Shown piece by piece: positions 46,271 through 58,394 of a stretch of 64,000 bases of DNA. Numbering within the stretch: position 1 is the first letter of the stretch; every line of letters starts with the position of its first letter. A program made the translations under genes and the position numbers. Source of the DNA: Cotesia glomerata (lineage: Eukaryota > Arthropoda > Insecta > Hymenoptera > Braconidae); NCBI RefSeq assembly GCF_020080835.1, contig NC_058159.1, forward strand, positions 29,859,525 to 29,923,524, written 5' to 3'. The notes beneath the pieces were generated by a model. That model saw only the letters and a program-made list of their open reading frames with translations. It was not told the DNA's origin and searched no databases.

Positions 46271-47416
46271 AAAAATTAGGAAAACGGTTGACCCTAAAGG
46301 CCATCCCTGCAACTTCCCGCTAATTCTGTTAATACCTGGCCGCTTTTTTGAGCTCTTCGAGCTCAAAAGTACAATCTGTGTGTTGTTTTAAGCTCTCCGA
46401 GCTCAAAAAGATACCTTTTCTATGCTTTTGAGCTCTTTGAGCTCAAAAGTCTGATAGAAGTTTCATAGAACACTATTTTTTGAATGTTCATACCGCAATA
46501 ACTTTTGAATGAATGAACCGATTTTTACGCGGTTGGCGGCATTCTACGTACACTGATAGAAGGATTTGTTTATAGTTAAAAATATTTGTTAATATTTAAC
46601 AAATCATTTATTAGAGACCACTTTTTAGTCCTTAACAAATATTTCTTAGTATTTAAAAAGATTTATTAATATTTAATAAATGAATGTCAGATTTATTAAA
46701 TACAAACAAATCACTTTAAATACTAAGAAATATTTATTTAATACTAAAAAGTCGTCTCTAATAAATGATTTGTTAACTATTAACAAATATTTTTTTAATA
46801 CAAATAAATCCTTCTATCAGTGTAGTTTTTTAAGCCTTATAAATAATTTCTAAGTTTCAATTGGTCAAACTAGAAATTTCGGAGTAACTCTGAAAAAACA
46901 CTTTTTTCGGTTTTCTTTCGTTCACGATATCTCTCGAACGAATCAACCGATTTTGACCGGATTGGCGGCGATCGACGTGGTTTTTCAAGGTTGAGAGCTG
47001 ATTAGTTTTTGGAATCGATCGGTTGAGCCGTTTAAAAGTTATCCCAAAAAAACCACTTCAGAAAAAATTTTTTTTCCTACTTTTTTTTAGATTTCTCCAA
47101 ATTTCTCAAAATCTATCGGTCCGAATCGGTTCAAAATAACAGGAAATCTAAGTTTGGCGAAGCCCTTTCGAATGGCACCAACCGCGATGAAATCGGTTCA
47201 ACCGTTCAAAAGTTATAAGAGGTTTACATACTTACACACACACACACACACACACATACATGCAGACATAGTGACACCCTCGCGGGAATAGTCAGGAAAG
47301 CTTCCTAGGACCTCAAAACGTCGAGATCTGATGAAAACTCAATTTTCGAAAAACGGGGTAAAACCAATAACTTCCCGATTTTTGAAAATTTTCAATTTTC
47401 TTAGCGGGAAGTTAAA
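46271..47416 (+). mobile_element. AACTTCCCGC repeat, copy 2 (occupied by a MITE)
   Basis: Near-identical to 3,238-4,105 over the full length, with TTAGGAAAACGGTTGACCC at the start and TTAGCGGGAAGTT at 47,401-47,413. It is about 270 bp longer because of the MITE at 46,551-46,822. It also has GTCAGGAAAGCTTCC at 47,290-47,304, where copy 1 has a 12-bp shortening, and one fewer GAGCTC repeat. Confidence 0.85.
46551..46822. mobile_element. CACTGATAGAAGG MITE with proven TA duplication
   Basis: 272 bp, starting CACTGATAGAAGGATTTG and ending AAATCCTTCTATCAGTG. TA lies at 46,549-46,550 and 46,823-46,824. The homologous site in the other AACTTCCCGC copy reads TTCTACGTAGTTTTTTAGG with a single TA, so the boundaries and the TA duplication are directly demonstrated. 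The interior is AACAAATATTTGTTAA-like palindromes. No coding capacity. Confidence 0.92.
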
Positions 47417-48479
47417 AAAATTCTAATTAAAATTGTTAAAATATTTTGAAGTCTGTAATTAAATTTTTAAAAAATCCAATTTTGATTGAAAAAAAATAAA
47501 ATAATATTTAACTGAATAAAATAATTGAATTAGATTTCTTGGTAGACTGGAAAGAGATCAACTCTTGAGTTGAAATCAATAGTGTCGTTGTCTTCCAATC
47601 AATTTATCCTGGTAATTCCTTCGCCGATCAAATCATTTAAAATTTTCCATTTTCTGCTCCAATATAAACTTCAATATAGATATATAAATAAAGATCTGAT
47701 CCAATAAAGGACTATAGTATACAGACACAGCTGAATGCTAAAAATATAATGTTCTTCTATTTCACCGTCGATATAAATATCAAATTTACCCATCCCAGTG
47801 TCTTTCCACCGCAGTTTGACGACCGACAAAAAATATCTCCCAAACTCTCACAATTCCCGTCCAAATAACTGTCTTGGTTTTCCGACGGCCATCTTGTCGC
47901 TCAATCTCAAAGTTTCACATCGAATGTCAGTTAAAAAATTCTAGAAACTAACGATACATTTTTTACATCAAATAAAATAAATAACAAATAATATTTAAAA
48001 TTTAAAGTCACTTATATATTAATTCAAATCACAATTCTAATTTTCAAGAAAACCATTCAAAAATTCCTTAAAAAAAATGAATGATAAAAAACTACTTTTA
48101 TTAACGCCATTTTTAAGATAGTGGGGGGTAATTTCAGCTACTGTAATAACTGTTGTACAGTAACTGCGCGTTTTTAAAACTCAACTAACCTTCAATCAGT
48201 TAAATACGTGTTAAAGTTTTCTAATAATTAAATACATTTTTATCAGTGTAATTTTGTGATCTTTCAAGTTTTTAAAAAAAAGTTTTTATATTTCAAAAAA
48301 TCACAATATTTTTTGTTTTATAGTTTTATAAATGACACTTAAGAATTTTTTAATTTTTATAGAAAAATAAATTAAGCTTTGACATAAAAAATTTATAATT
48401 TTTTAGACTAAATTTTTTAAATATATTTTTTTTTTATAAAATTTATTTATTAAGAAAATTTAAATGTCAAATTAAATTA
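47417..48479. other. AT-rich sequence, no gene recognised
   Basis: Positions 47,560-47,940 are less AT-rich, but no exon or RNA gene can be supported. Confidence 0.45.
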
Positions 48480-48961
48480 AAATAATTTATTAAAAACAAT
48501 TTTATAATAATAATAGAATTTTTTTAATTATTACTATTATTATTTATCAAAAAATTAATGATTATAATAATAATTTTTTAAGACAATAATAATAATAATA
48601 ATAATAATAGCCGTACAATTTTAAAATTATAAAATGAAACTAAATTAAATAATTAGATAATAATATAAAATTTTTTTAGTTATTATTATTATTTATAAAT
48701 AAATTAATAAGATAATAATAATTTTTTAAGACGAAATAATAATAATAATAAAACTCGTGCAATTTTAAAATTATAAAATAAAACTAAATTAAATAATTAG
48801 ATATAATAATATAAAATTTTTTTAGTTATTATTATTATTATTTATCACAAAATTAATAATGATAATAATAATTTTTAAGACAAAACAATAATAATAATAA
48901 TTATAGAAATAGCCGTGCAATTTTAAAATTATAAAATAAAACTAAATTAAATAATTAGATA

Positions 48962-50312
48962 CACGGAAAAAAGTAAACTGTAATAAACAACAGTCGATTT
49001 ATAATAAGTAATGATCAACCGCTAAAAATTACCATTTCAAACAGTAAAATCGTGATATTACTATTCACTTTATAATATTTACCATTTAAACGTTACAATT
49101 TACTATTTACATGGAAGAAAATACTATTTCAAACAGTAATATTCACTATGTAAATGTCTAAAATGTTAAAGTATAATTATTAAGAATTCAGACTTTGATA
49201 TTTATCATTTCGTACCTAAAAAATGATCTTATGATATGTAAAAAGTATAAAATAAAGTTAGTAAAATTCTAATACAAGCAACGTCAATATTTACAAAGTA
49301 AAATGGTAAATTTTAAACGCAACGCTAAAAATCAAACTGTAATTATTGACTTGCTTGGACTGGTAAAATGTATATTTTAAAAGTATAATTTTTACTGTTT
49401 GAAATGTTAAATTCTCCCAGAGTAAGACCCCTTTCTCTTTTATCTAAGTTCCCCTTCTCCTCATAGTCCGGTCAATTTAGACCAAAAAATGAGAGTGAAG
49501 TTACATAAAGTCCCAAAAAGCTGAATTTCAGTGAAATTGTTCAAAATATAATTATAAACAATGTCTAGAAGTTCCCCATCATTCCCCTGTAAGGAAAAAA
49601 TTTAATTCAAGGTCAAAGGTCAAAAAAATGAGTTTTTCGCGATTTTCAGCAAAACGGTAAGTTTTATCATAAAAGTACTTCAGACAAAAATTGTAGATCA
49701 TAAAATTATCTATAAAAAATGTATCAATACTTTTTTTCTTACGAGCCACCGTTTCTGAGATATAACGATTCAAAAAGTTATAAAAGTTGTCATCGTCATA
49801 ATATGCATGAGTACGCCACATATATACATCTAGAGTTGTAATATTTTATATAATATATATATGGACTATATATTAAAATGGCAATTTTTACTGTTTGAAA
49901 CTGTAATTTTTTAAGATGAGTCATTATTTACTAAAGTGACAGCTTCTAATCACTTATTTTGGATATTAAATTGGATGTAAATTGTGGCTTTTATACTTTC
50001 TACATTAAGTTCTGTAATATTTATATTTTTGCCACACAGTAAAAAATTTTCGTCAATGCGTCAAAAAATTTTGTGTTAAATATTTAACACTTTTTTGTGT
50101 CAATTTAACACTTTTTTGTGTTAATTTAACACAATAAATGTTAAATTTACATATAAAAGTGTTAAATATTTAACACAAAAATTTTTAACACAAAATTTTT
50201 TGACGCAATGACGCAAAATTTTTTACTGTGCACCCCGATGTCCGCTTTACAGTTTGAAACTATAAAAATTAACCGGAATCCGGGTGAATATTACAGTTTA
50301 CTTTTTTCCGTG
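48962..50312. mobile_element. TIR element, CACGGAAAAAAGTAAACTG ends
   Basis: The 19-bp start CACGGAAAAAAGTAAACTG is complemented exactly at the right end. TA flanks both sides (48,960-48,961 and 50,313-50,314). Sibling tandem units read AATTAGATAATAATATAAA with one TA, proving the insertion site. The interior repeats TTACTGTTTGAAA and its complement. An 80-codon minus-strand frame at 49,579-49,821 is not a recognisable transposase. It contains a further nested palindrome at 50,035-50,230. Confidence 0.85.
50035..50230. mobile_element. Nested palindromic element, CACAGTAAAAAATTTT ends
   Basis: 196 bp. CACAGTAAAAAATTTTCGTC at the left and the complement of CACAGTAAAAAATTTTGCGT at the right frame internal GTGTTAAATATTTAACAC palindromes. 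CA dinucleotides flank both ends, but a real target duplication cannot be proven. Confidence 0.6.
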
Positions 50313-50450
50313 TAATAATATAAATTTTTTTAGTTATTATTATTGTTATTTATCAAAAAATTAATAATGATAATAATTTTTTAAGACAAAATAATAACAA
50401 TAATAGTCGTGCAATTTTAAAATTATAAAATGAAACTAAATTAAATAATT

Positions 50451-51659
50451 AGAAAGTATTTTTATTGAAAGACGAACTTCATGGATCAAAGGTGTGTCGG
50501 TGAATAAACATAGACGAACAATCGGAGCATAATTTCCTACCCAGTTTCACCCTTACCGCAACTACCTCTTCACCCTTTACCCTTATCCGAACTCCCCCAC
50601 ATGTCCGCTGGTTTTCTCCATCAATCCAGTCGATATCATTGCTACGCGGCATCCATACGTTATCCGGTCTTATCCTTTTGCTCCATTATTCATCATCTTC
50701 CCTAAATTTCAACAGATTAACACGTTAAAAAATCCGAACCAAAACACCGATCTCAACCTCAAAAAAAAAAAACTAAATTTTGATTAAAAAAAAAACCAAA
50801 AACTCTTGTGTAAGATCAGCGAATAAATAACTTCCTTGAATTGATTTTGATCGTGAAGACGACAGACTATGGGGCAATCTCCGCTTCCTTTTGGAACTTC
50901 ATTAATTATTAATTAATAATTAATAACCCGAGCTTGAAACTGAAAATAAAAATAATAAGGTGAGTCAATTAATAAATTTTTAATTTTTTTTCGCTTTATC
51001 AGGTAAATAAATAATTGCAAGTAATATCAAATAGATAATTAAATATTGATTTATAAAGACGACACGTTATCAAACGATGATTGAATCAATAGATATGATA
51101 GTTAATAATTTTTCGAGCGATAATCTTCCACTTGAAACTTCTGAGATTTATGCAATTTTTGCATTAAATATTATTCTTTACGCAATTAAATGCACTTGGA
51201 ATTATCTGGCGATGCAATAATAATAATAAATAGATGATTAAATATTTTTTTTCAGTTAACTATTATAACTATCGACTATTGCTGTGTACATTGATCTTCA
51301 CCGAGAAACTCTATATTAAATTTTCTTCGGGTGGTATATATTTTATTATAAGTAATAACATATTTTCCACCTCTCGATTCAGTTTATCGCTTGCTAAATG
51401 TGTAGTGGGAGAATTAGTTGATTTAAAAGCCTCGCCGGCGGCGAAACACAGGCCAGTACATCGTCTAAGTGTAGCAATCAGTGATAACCCGAGTATAATT
51501 TAAATTTAATAGTAAACAAGTAATTAAGTGGCTCGATAATATCTTTGGACTTTTCTTTATCACGGTATGATACATTGATCTTTAAATTTTTCATCCTTTG
51601 CCGCTTCAATATTTTTTTTTAATGTAATTAATAAACTAAAAATTTTTTATTTCTTTTTT
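50451..51659. other. Unique sequence, no gene recognised
   Basis: Positions 50,510-50,700 are pyrimidine-rich and less AT-rich. A plus-strand frame of about 89 codons at 51,234-51,503 has no family resemblance. No splice-consistent gene found. Confidence 0.4.
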
Positions 51660-52420
51660 AATAAATTAGGACAAAAAATTTTAATTTTTAAATTTGACTT
51701 AAATTTTAAATATTTTAATGTAAAGATTTTTAAAATTCATTTTTTACAGTTCAATTTATTGAATTAATTTTATTAAATTAATTTTTCAAATTTTAAAATC
51801 CAAAATTTTCAAAAAAAAAATATTAAAAATAATTTTAACAAATTTTTTGATTTTTAAATTATAAAAAAATCTTGACATTTAAAAGAGAGAAAAAATTTTT
51901 TTAAATTAAAATTTTAATTTCAAAATTTGACTTAAATTAAAAAAAAAATATTTTTTTAAATAAAATTAAAAAATATTTCAATGTAAATATTTTTAAATTC
52001 ATTTTTTACAGTTCAATTTATTGAATTAAGATTTTTGAATTAATTTTTTTAATGTTAAATTTAAAATAAAAAAAAAAACAAATATTAAAAATAATTTTAA
52101 GAAATTTTTTGATTTCTAAATTATAAAAAAATCTTTAAATTTTTTAAATTTTTTCAAATAAAAATTTTCATTTCAAAATTTGACTTAAATTTTTAAAAAG
52201 TATTTTTTTAAATATAATTTAAAAATATTTTAATGTAAAGATTTTTAAAATTTATTTTTTACAGTTCAATTTATTAAATTAATTTTTCAAATTTTAAATT
52301 TTAAATTTTAGAAAAAAATAATTTTTTTAACAAATTTTTTGATTTTTAAATTATATAAAAAAATCTTAACATTAAAAAAAGAGAAAAAATTTTTTCAAAT
52401 TAAAATTTTAAATGAATTTC
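51660..52420. repeat. About 255-bp AT-rich tandem repeat, three units
   Basis: The landmark ACAGTTCAATTTATT recurs at 51,746, 52,008 and 52,261 (262 and 253 bp apart), with shared ATTTTTTGATTTTTAAATTA and AAAATTTGACTTAAATT segments. Almost pure A/T. Confidence 0.75.
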
Positions 52421-55324
52421 TTTGATGTACGTAAAAAAACGTCCCTCATTTCCTTATAGCAATTAAATATTCTTTAAAAAGTATAATAAATTTCTCATTA
52501 TTCAAATAATTTCTTAAAATTCTCGAGCGTAGTTCTTTACCCGTACCCGGTCTATCCAATTACTCGGTTGATTCTTTCTTGCTGAAGTAAGCGACGACCC
52601 TTAGACTATTTCTGGGCAGCTCTTAGTGTTTGCCGTGAATTACAAATAAACGCAGCCGCATAACGAACCGAGTGAATCGATTTGCAAGTGGCCCACAGAC
52701 ACCCATCGCCCTTCTTATTTCTTATTCTCCGCCTATACCTTCACTTACACTATTATCTCTCCATTATACACATCTTTTCTCATTTCAATTCATTCCGCTC
52801 CTTTCTTCTTAGGCCGGCGATTAATTTTTATCACGCTTATCTTAAAAAAAAAAAAAAAATTTTGTAATGTCAAAATCAATGAAAGTAAAATTTATTTTAA
52901 TTTTATTGAGCAAATATTTGAGCGTAAAATTTCAAATAGCTTTATATTATCAGTAGACACAATTAATAGTAAATATTTAATATTATTACGCGTTAAGTAA
53001 TACAGTGAAGATAAATTTACTAACTTTTTATTTACATTTGCATTAAATTACAATTGCCTTAAAGTTTATTATTGTGTATTTAATCTAAAATTGGAAATTT
53101 TTAATTATTTTTAGAATTTTTTTTTTTTTTATTTTTTATAAAAATTTTTTTTTTATTTTTTATAAAAATTTTTTTTTATTTTTTATAAAAATTTTTTTTT
53201 ATTTTTTATAAAAATTTTCAATTAATTTTTTTTCGTAAAAATTTTTTCTCAATTTTTTTGCAAAAAATGTATTTTATAATTGTTTTATCTCCAAAAATTT
53301 TTATTAAAATAAATTAGCGAAATTAATTAAAATGTTTTAATTAAAAAAAGATCTATTAGAAAATTGTAGAATAAAAGATCTGAGATTGAGCCCGGAAATA
53401 AATCAAAATAAAATATATATTAAAATGCATTCAATTAATTTTACTTGATAAAATCAAATGAATGTTTAAACTGATAAAAAGCGCATACCCCTGTATATGA
53501 AAAATATAAATAGTGAATTAACAGTTTACACGAGCAAATTTCTTTTTTTTTTTTTAAATACATCGATTGACCCACTTTGCTATCGAAAATAATATCCACT
53601 TGGCTTTCGCAGCCATTTGTTTTCCCACGAGAACAGAACAAATACTTATTCTGTGTATCATGACGATAATCACGCTCGATTGAGCATCCAGCTAATGCGC
53701 TGGAAATACTTTGATTTTTTATTAAAAAATACATATAAATCTCTGCTTTTTTTTTTTATCACCATCATAATCATCATTATTTGATGATATCGTTTTAGTT
53801 TTACTATTATTATTATTAATGATACTATTAGTCCTATAAATATTTATTTTATCCGAGTACTGAAATAATGAGATTAAAGTTAACAGTTACTTGACAATTT
53901 TTTAACTAACAAATTTTTTCCGACAAATTATCTCCAAAAAATTGGATTTAAAAATTTTTTAAGACATTAAAGTCAATTTTTTATGACATTAAAGTTAGCA
54001 GTCATTTGATCATTTTTTAATTTTTTTTAACCAAAAAATTGCATTTTTTATTTTTTTTAAATTTCTGCATGTCAAATTTTTTTTCTAATTTTTTTTGCTC
54101 CAATTTAGTTGTTAAAAAAATTAATAAATATCTGTTAAATTATTTTTCATAATTTTTTTTGCCATAATTTATTTGTTAAAAATATTCTTAAAATTATTAA
54201 ATATCTGCTAAATTAATTTAAAAACTGAAATCCAGAGATTAGCAAAAATATTTACTTTAATTTTTTTTAATTTTTTCAATTAAAAAAAAAATATAAATTT
54301 ATTTTTTCAGACTTCTGACAGATGTGATAAATTACTGTATTATTTTATCAATAATAATTAATTTTACCTCAAAATATTTTCTTAATCACTGTGAAATAAA
54401 AAAACATCCGTACAATAATAATTATTTAATTCAAACTTGACTGTCGCACCTCATCCGGTCTTTAATTCTGCGTCGAATTTAATTACATAATTAAATTGCA
54501 TAAAAGGAAAATGTTCGCGTTGATTTTTATTTTATTTATTTATTTATGGATCATTTTTTCCTCGACATTCCGGTAATTATCACATTAAATCCTTCGTATA
54601 AATATCATACTTTACTTGTTTAGTTCGTCACTTAAAATTTAAACACCAATGCAAGTGTCGGTCATTATATAATCCAACAGAGGATCGATTTGCCTGAAAT
54701 TTAAATGTTTATAGATTATTTATGCACTGATAATTATTCAAACAGGTTTAAAAAGGAAACTCTTTAAATAGAATAAGTGCTAAATATTAAATACTAATTA
54801 CTAATTACTTATTACTTACGGACAAAAAAACAAAATAAATTTTGAATAGTATACTGGTGTATTTATGAATGTAACTTTGACCTATGGAAGTCACTGAATC
54901 CAATTTGCACGAGAAACGTTATCGCATGGTTGCATTTATTAACGCTGCGAGCACACCAGGCAATATCATCGACTACGCAATTCAGCGCTTTCATTATTAA
55001 ACCTGCTTATAACAATAAACGTTACCTTTTTACACGCTGAAAATATACTTTAACTGTTTTAATTAAACTCGAGCGTTCATTTTATGAGATACTGTTTTTG
55101 TTTACAATATATACATGCATACATTTTACAAAATATCCTATAATTAAAATTATTTACCGTAAATTTTATCAATATAAACATAACTCGCGCTTCTTGACGC
55201 GCTTCTAAGTCTTTTTCGGCCAAATTCTAAATGATTTAATTGTGTCTCGGCAATGTCAAGTCTAGACAGATATCATATTTGCGTTAATTTAAATTAGATC
55301 TAAGATAGTCATTATCATCTATAT
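52421..55324. other. AT-rich sequence with a short TTTTTTATAAAAATTT tandem repeat
   Basis: Four units of roughly 27 bp (ATTTTTTATAAAAATTTTTT) lie at 53,125-53,220. Positions 52,500-52,820 and 54,430-55,260 are less AT-rich. No gene, tRNA or element ends recognised. Confidence 0.45.
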
Positions 55325-56032
55325 TGTTAAGATAATAAGCAAAATTTTGTGGCCAGTGTATTTATATGATAAAATGGGTTTTTATGGTTAAATTTGGTAT
55401 CATTAGAAAGGTCCTGACCTGGAGGTGTGCCTTTCCAAGGTTTCATATTATTCTCACCAATAGTAAATTTATTATGATAAGTTTTAGGCTGCATTCAAAA
55501 ATGCTCCTTCTCTAGATACATAATTAAGAAATGACCCTGTATCTTGAGAACTATTGACATTTTTAAAGATATAAGCTCATCCCGAGATTAGACTCATCGA
55601 GACCTTTCATTTGAGTACCCACATCAATTTTTCATATATTTATATATATTATATATATGTATATATGAAATATATATGAAAATGCATGTGGGTACTCAAA
55701 TGAAAGCTCTTGATGAGTGTAACATCGGAATGAGCTTATATCTTTAAAAATGTCAATAGTTAAGAAAGTACAGTGCAATTTAACATAATTAAGAAATGAT
55801 TTTGTATCTTGAAAAATATTGACAATTTTAAAGATATAAGCTCATCCCGATGTTGCACTCATCGAGACCTTTCATTTGAGTACCCATATAAATTTTTCAT
55901 ATATTTTTTATATTTATATATATGTATATATGAAAAATATATCAAAATGCATGTGGGTACTCAAATGAAAGCTCTTGATGAGTGTAACATCGGAATGAGC
56001 TTATATCTTTAAAGATGTCAATTGTTAAGAAA

Positions 56033-56308
56033 CACAGAAGGATTTCTTAGCATTTAAGAAGATTTCTTTGTATTTAAGAAATCATTTCTTAAACATCATT
56101 TCTTAGCATTTAAAAAATATTTCTTAGTATTTAAAAAATATTTCTTTGTATTTAAGAAATATTTCTTAGTATTTATATTTCTTAATATTTAAGAAATCTT
56201 TCTTTGTATTTAAGAAATATTTTTTAAATATTAAGAAATGATGTTTAAGAAATGATTTCTTAAATACAAAGAAATCTTTTTAAATACTAAGAAATCCTTC
56301 TATCAGTG
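56033..56308 (+). mobile_element. CACTGATAGAAGG-family MITE inserted at AA
   Basis: 276 bp. The left end is CACAGAAGGATTTC, shortened from the family CACTGATAGAAGG. The right end AAATCCTTCTATCAGTG is intact. Compared with sibling spacers (TTAAGAAAGTACAGTGC), the insertion duplicates AA (56,031-56,032 and 56,309-56,310) rather than TA. The interior AAGAAATATTTCTTAG subrepeats match 10,361-10,586. Confidence 0.85.
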
Positions 56309-56931
56309 AAGTACAGTGCAATTTAACATAATTAAGAAACGACCTTGTATCTTGAAAACTATTGACATTTTTAAAGATATAAGCTCATCCCGAGATTAGA
56401 CTCATCGAGACCTTTCATTTGAGTACCCACATCAATTTTTCATATATTTACATATATTATATATATATGTATATATGAAATATATATGAAAATGCATGTG
56501 GGTACTCAAATGAAAGCTCTTATCGAGTGTAACATCGGAATGAGCTTATATCTTTAAAAATGTCAATAATTAAGAAAGTACAGTGCAATTTAACATAATT
56601 AAGAAATGATTTTGTATCTCGAAAAATATTGACAATTTTAAAGATATAAGCTCATCCCGATGTTGCACTCATCGAGACCTTTCATTTGAGTAACCATATA
56701 AATTTTTCATATATTTTTTATATTTATATATATGTATGTATGAAAAATATATGAAAATGCATGTGGGTACTCAAATGAATGCTCTTGATGAGTGTAACAT
56801 CGAAATGAGCTTATATCTTTAAAGATGTCATTTGTTAAGAAAGTACAGTGCAATTTTACATAATTAAGAAACAACCTTATATCTTGACAACTATTGACAT
56901 TTTGAAAGATATAAGCTCATCCCGATGTTAC

Positions 56932-58394
56932 TGTAACAGGGTTTTTATCCCCTGTGTGCGTCCTTCCCTGCGCAACAAGTCCACACTCAGTGTGTCTCTG
57001 AATTTTATTATTTTGTATCTATTTATTAATTTATTTCTTGAATTTAATATTACTATTATTTATATTTGAAATTTTTGATATCATTGTTATTAATTTAAGA
57101 ATTAATTTTACTTTATTTCAGATATTTATAATGAATTATTTATCAATTTATTATTATTATTATTTGTATATATCGCCGTAAATAATTGTCATATAGTACC
57201 TAATCTTATTATAAGTAATAAATCATAGCCTTTACTAGCACGGGTGAAGTCCTGTAATATCGGTCGCGAGCGAAGGGTCTATTGAATTTGGGAAAATGGC
57301 TAGAGAGGCCCTCGTTGTCGAACACGAGGCCTCAAACGGTTTACGGTGAGGAAAATTAAGCAGACACGCGGTAGCCCGCTTGGTGTGAGGAAGACACGCG
57401 GGAACTCTGTTATTGTAAGGAGTGTGGATTTGGCGCCTTGGGTTATTGAGTTTCCTTTTTCTGGTGAGTACTCAGAGGCTGAGATTAATTATTATCCGTA
57501 CACCGCTGTCTCCTGGCTCGATTAATTCGTTCTTTTATCGTTTATTAAGATTACTATCGATTTATCGGGTCGATCCCGTAGCGAGTAAGGGTTATCCTAA
57601 GGGAACACTTGTACCTGTCCCGAAAGCCGCGTGTTGGGTCCTCGATATGGTCAGCAATTTTAATTGAGATATTACATCCTTATTAATTATTATTATCTTT
57701 ATTTTATTTATATTTTTTCAAATTTTTCTTTATTTATTGAACGCCGAAGCCATTAAATAATATCAAACTGACAAGTAATGGCAAAAATTTATAATTAATC
57801 AGTTATTTTTGATTCAAACCATAATTGAAATTTCCAAATATTTAGTATATTATGTAATTATTGTTAATACAAATATCGGCGCCGAGAATTGAAATATTAA
57901 ATTAATAATCGATATATGCGCGATATTACATTAGATTAAAATATAGAAAAAATTGTATGCGAGCTTAAAGATTCCACAAAGGAGTTTTTTTGTTATTTAG
58001 ACAATAGGTTTTGTTATTAAATAACTTCCGTTTATAAATAAATAGTTTATTTTTATTAATATTTGCTGCTTTATTAATAACTTAATTTACGTAAATTACT
58101 TTTTCTCCTTTTCTCTCTCTCTTAATATTAATATATTGTTTTCCCCTGAATACCTGCAGATCGGCCTGAAAATCAAGGGGTTTGTTGTTTCCCTAGTGAA
58201 AAGAACAACTGGCGTCCAAAATCGTGCACTAACCCAGCCTGAGGAAAAGCTGCGGATTGCTTGGGAGGTGAAGAGTTACCTCCCAAGTAGTTTATCGTTT
58301 ATTTAGTTTTTTTGAATATTGGGCGACCTGGACAAAATTACGTGTCCACTGAACTGACCACTCCACTGTTAGCTGGAGCGTAATTTTTGTTACA
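56932..58394 (+). mobile_element. Probable solo LTR, 1,463 bp
   Basis: Starts TGTAACAGGG and ends TTTTTGTTACA, so it has TG...CA ends with short inverted termini. The 4-bp duplication TTAC (56,928-56,931 and 58,395-58,398) is confirmed by uninterrupted W units, which read GATGTTACACTCATC (the right flank here has one substitution). The interior is GC-richer at 57,230-57,640 and 58,140-58,390. No gag or pol sequence accompanies it. A large non-autonomous element with LTR-like ends is the alternative. Confidence 0.65.

Larger units (their letters stand above)
48480..50450. repeat. About 145-bp AT-rich tandem repeat, interrupted
   Basis: Units share GCAATTTTAAAATTATAAAA, then AACTAAATTAAATAATTAGA and TTTTTTTAGTTATTATTATT, with (AAT)n runs. 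Unit landmarks lie at 48,612, 48,756, 48,914 and 50,408. Removing the insertion at 48,962-50,312 places the last one about 141 bp after the third. Confidence 0.8.

Noticed and set aside
57422..57667. 81-codon plus-strand frame in the 1,463-bp LTR-like insertion
   Set aside because: No domain recognised; it lies wholly within the putative LTR.
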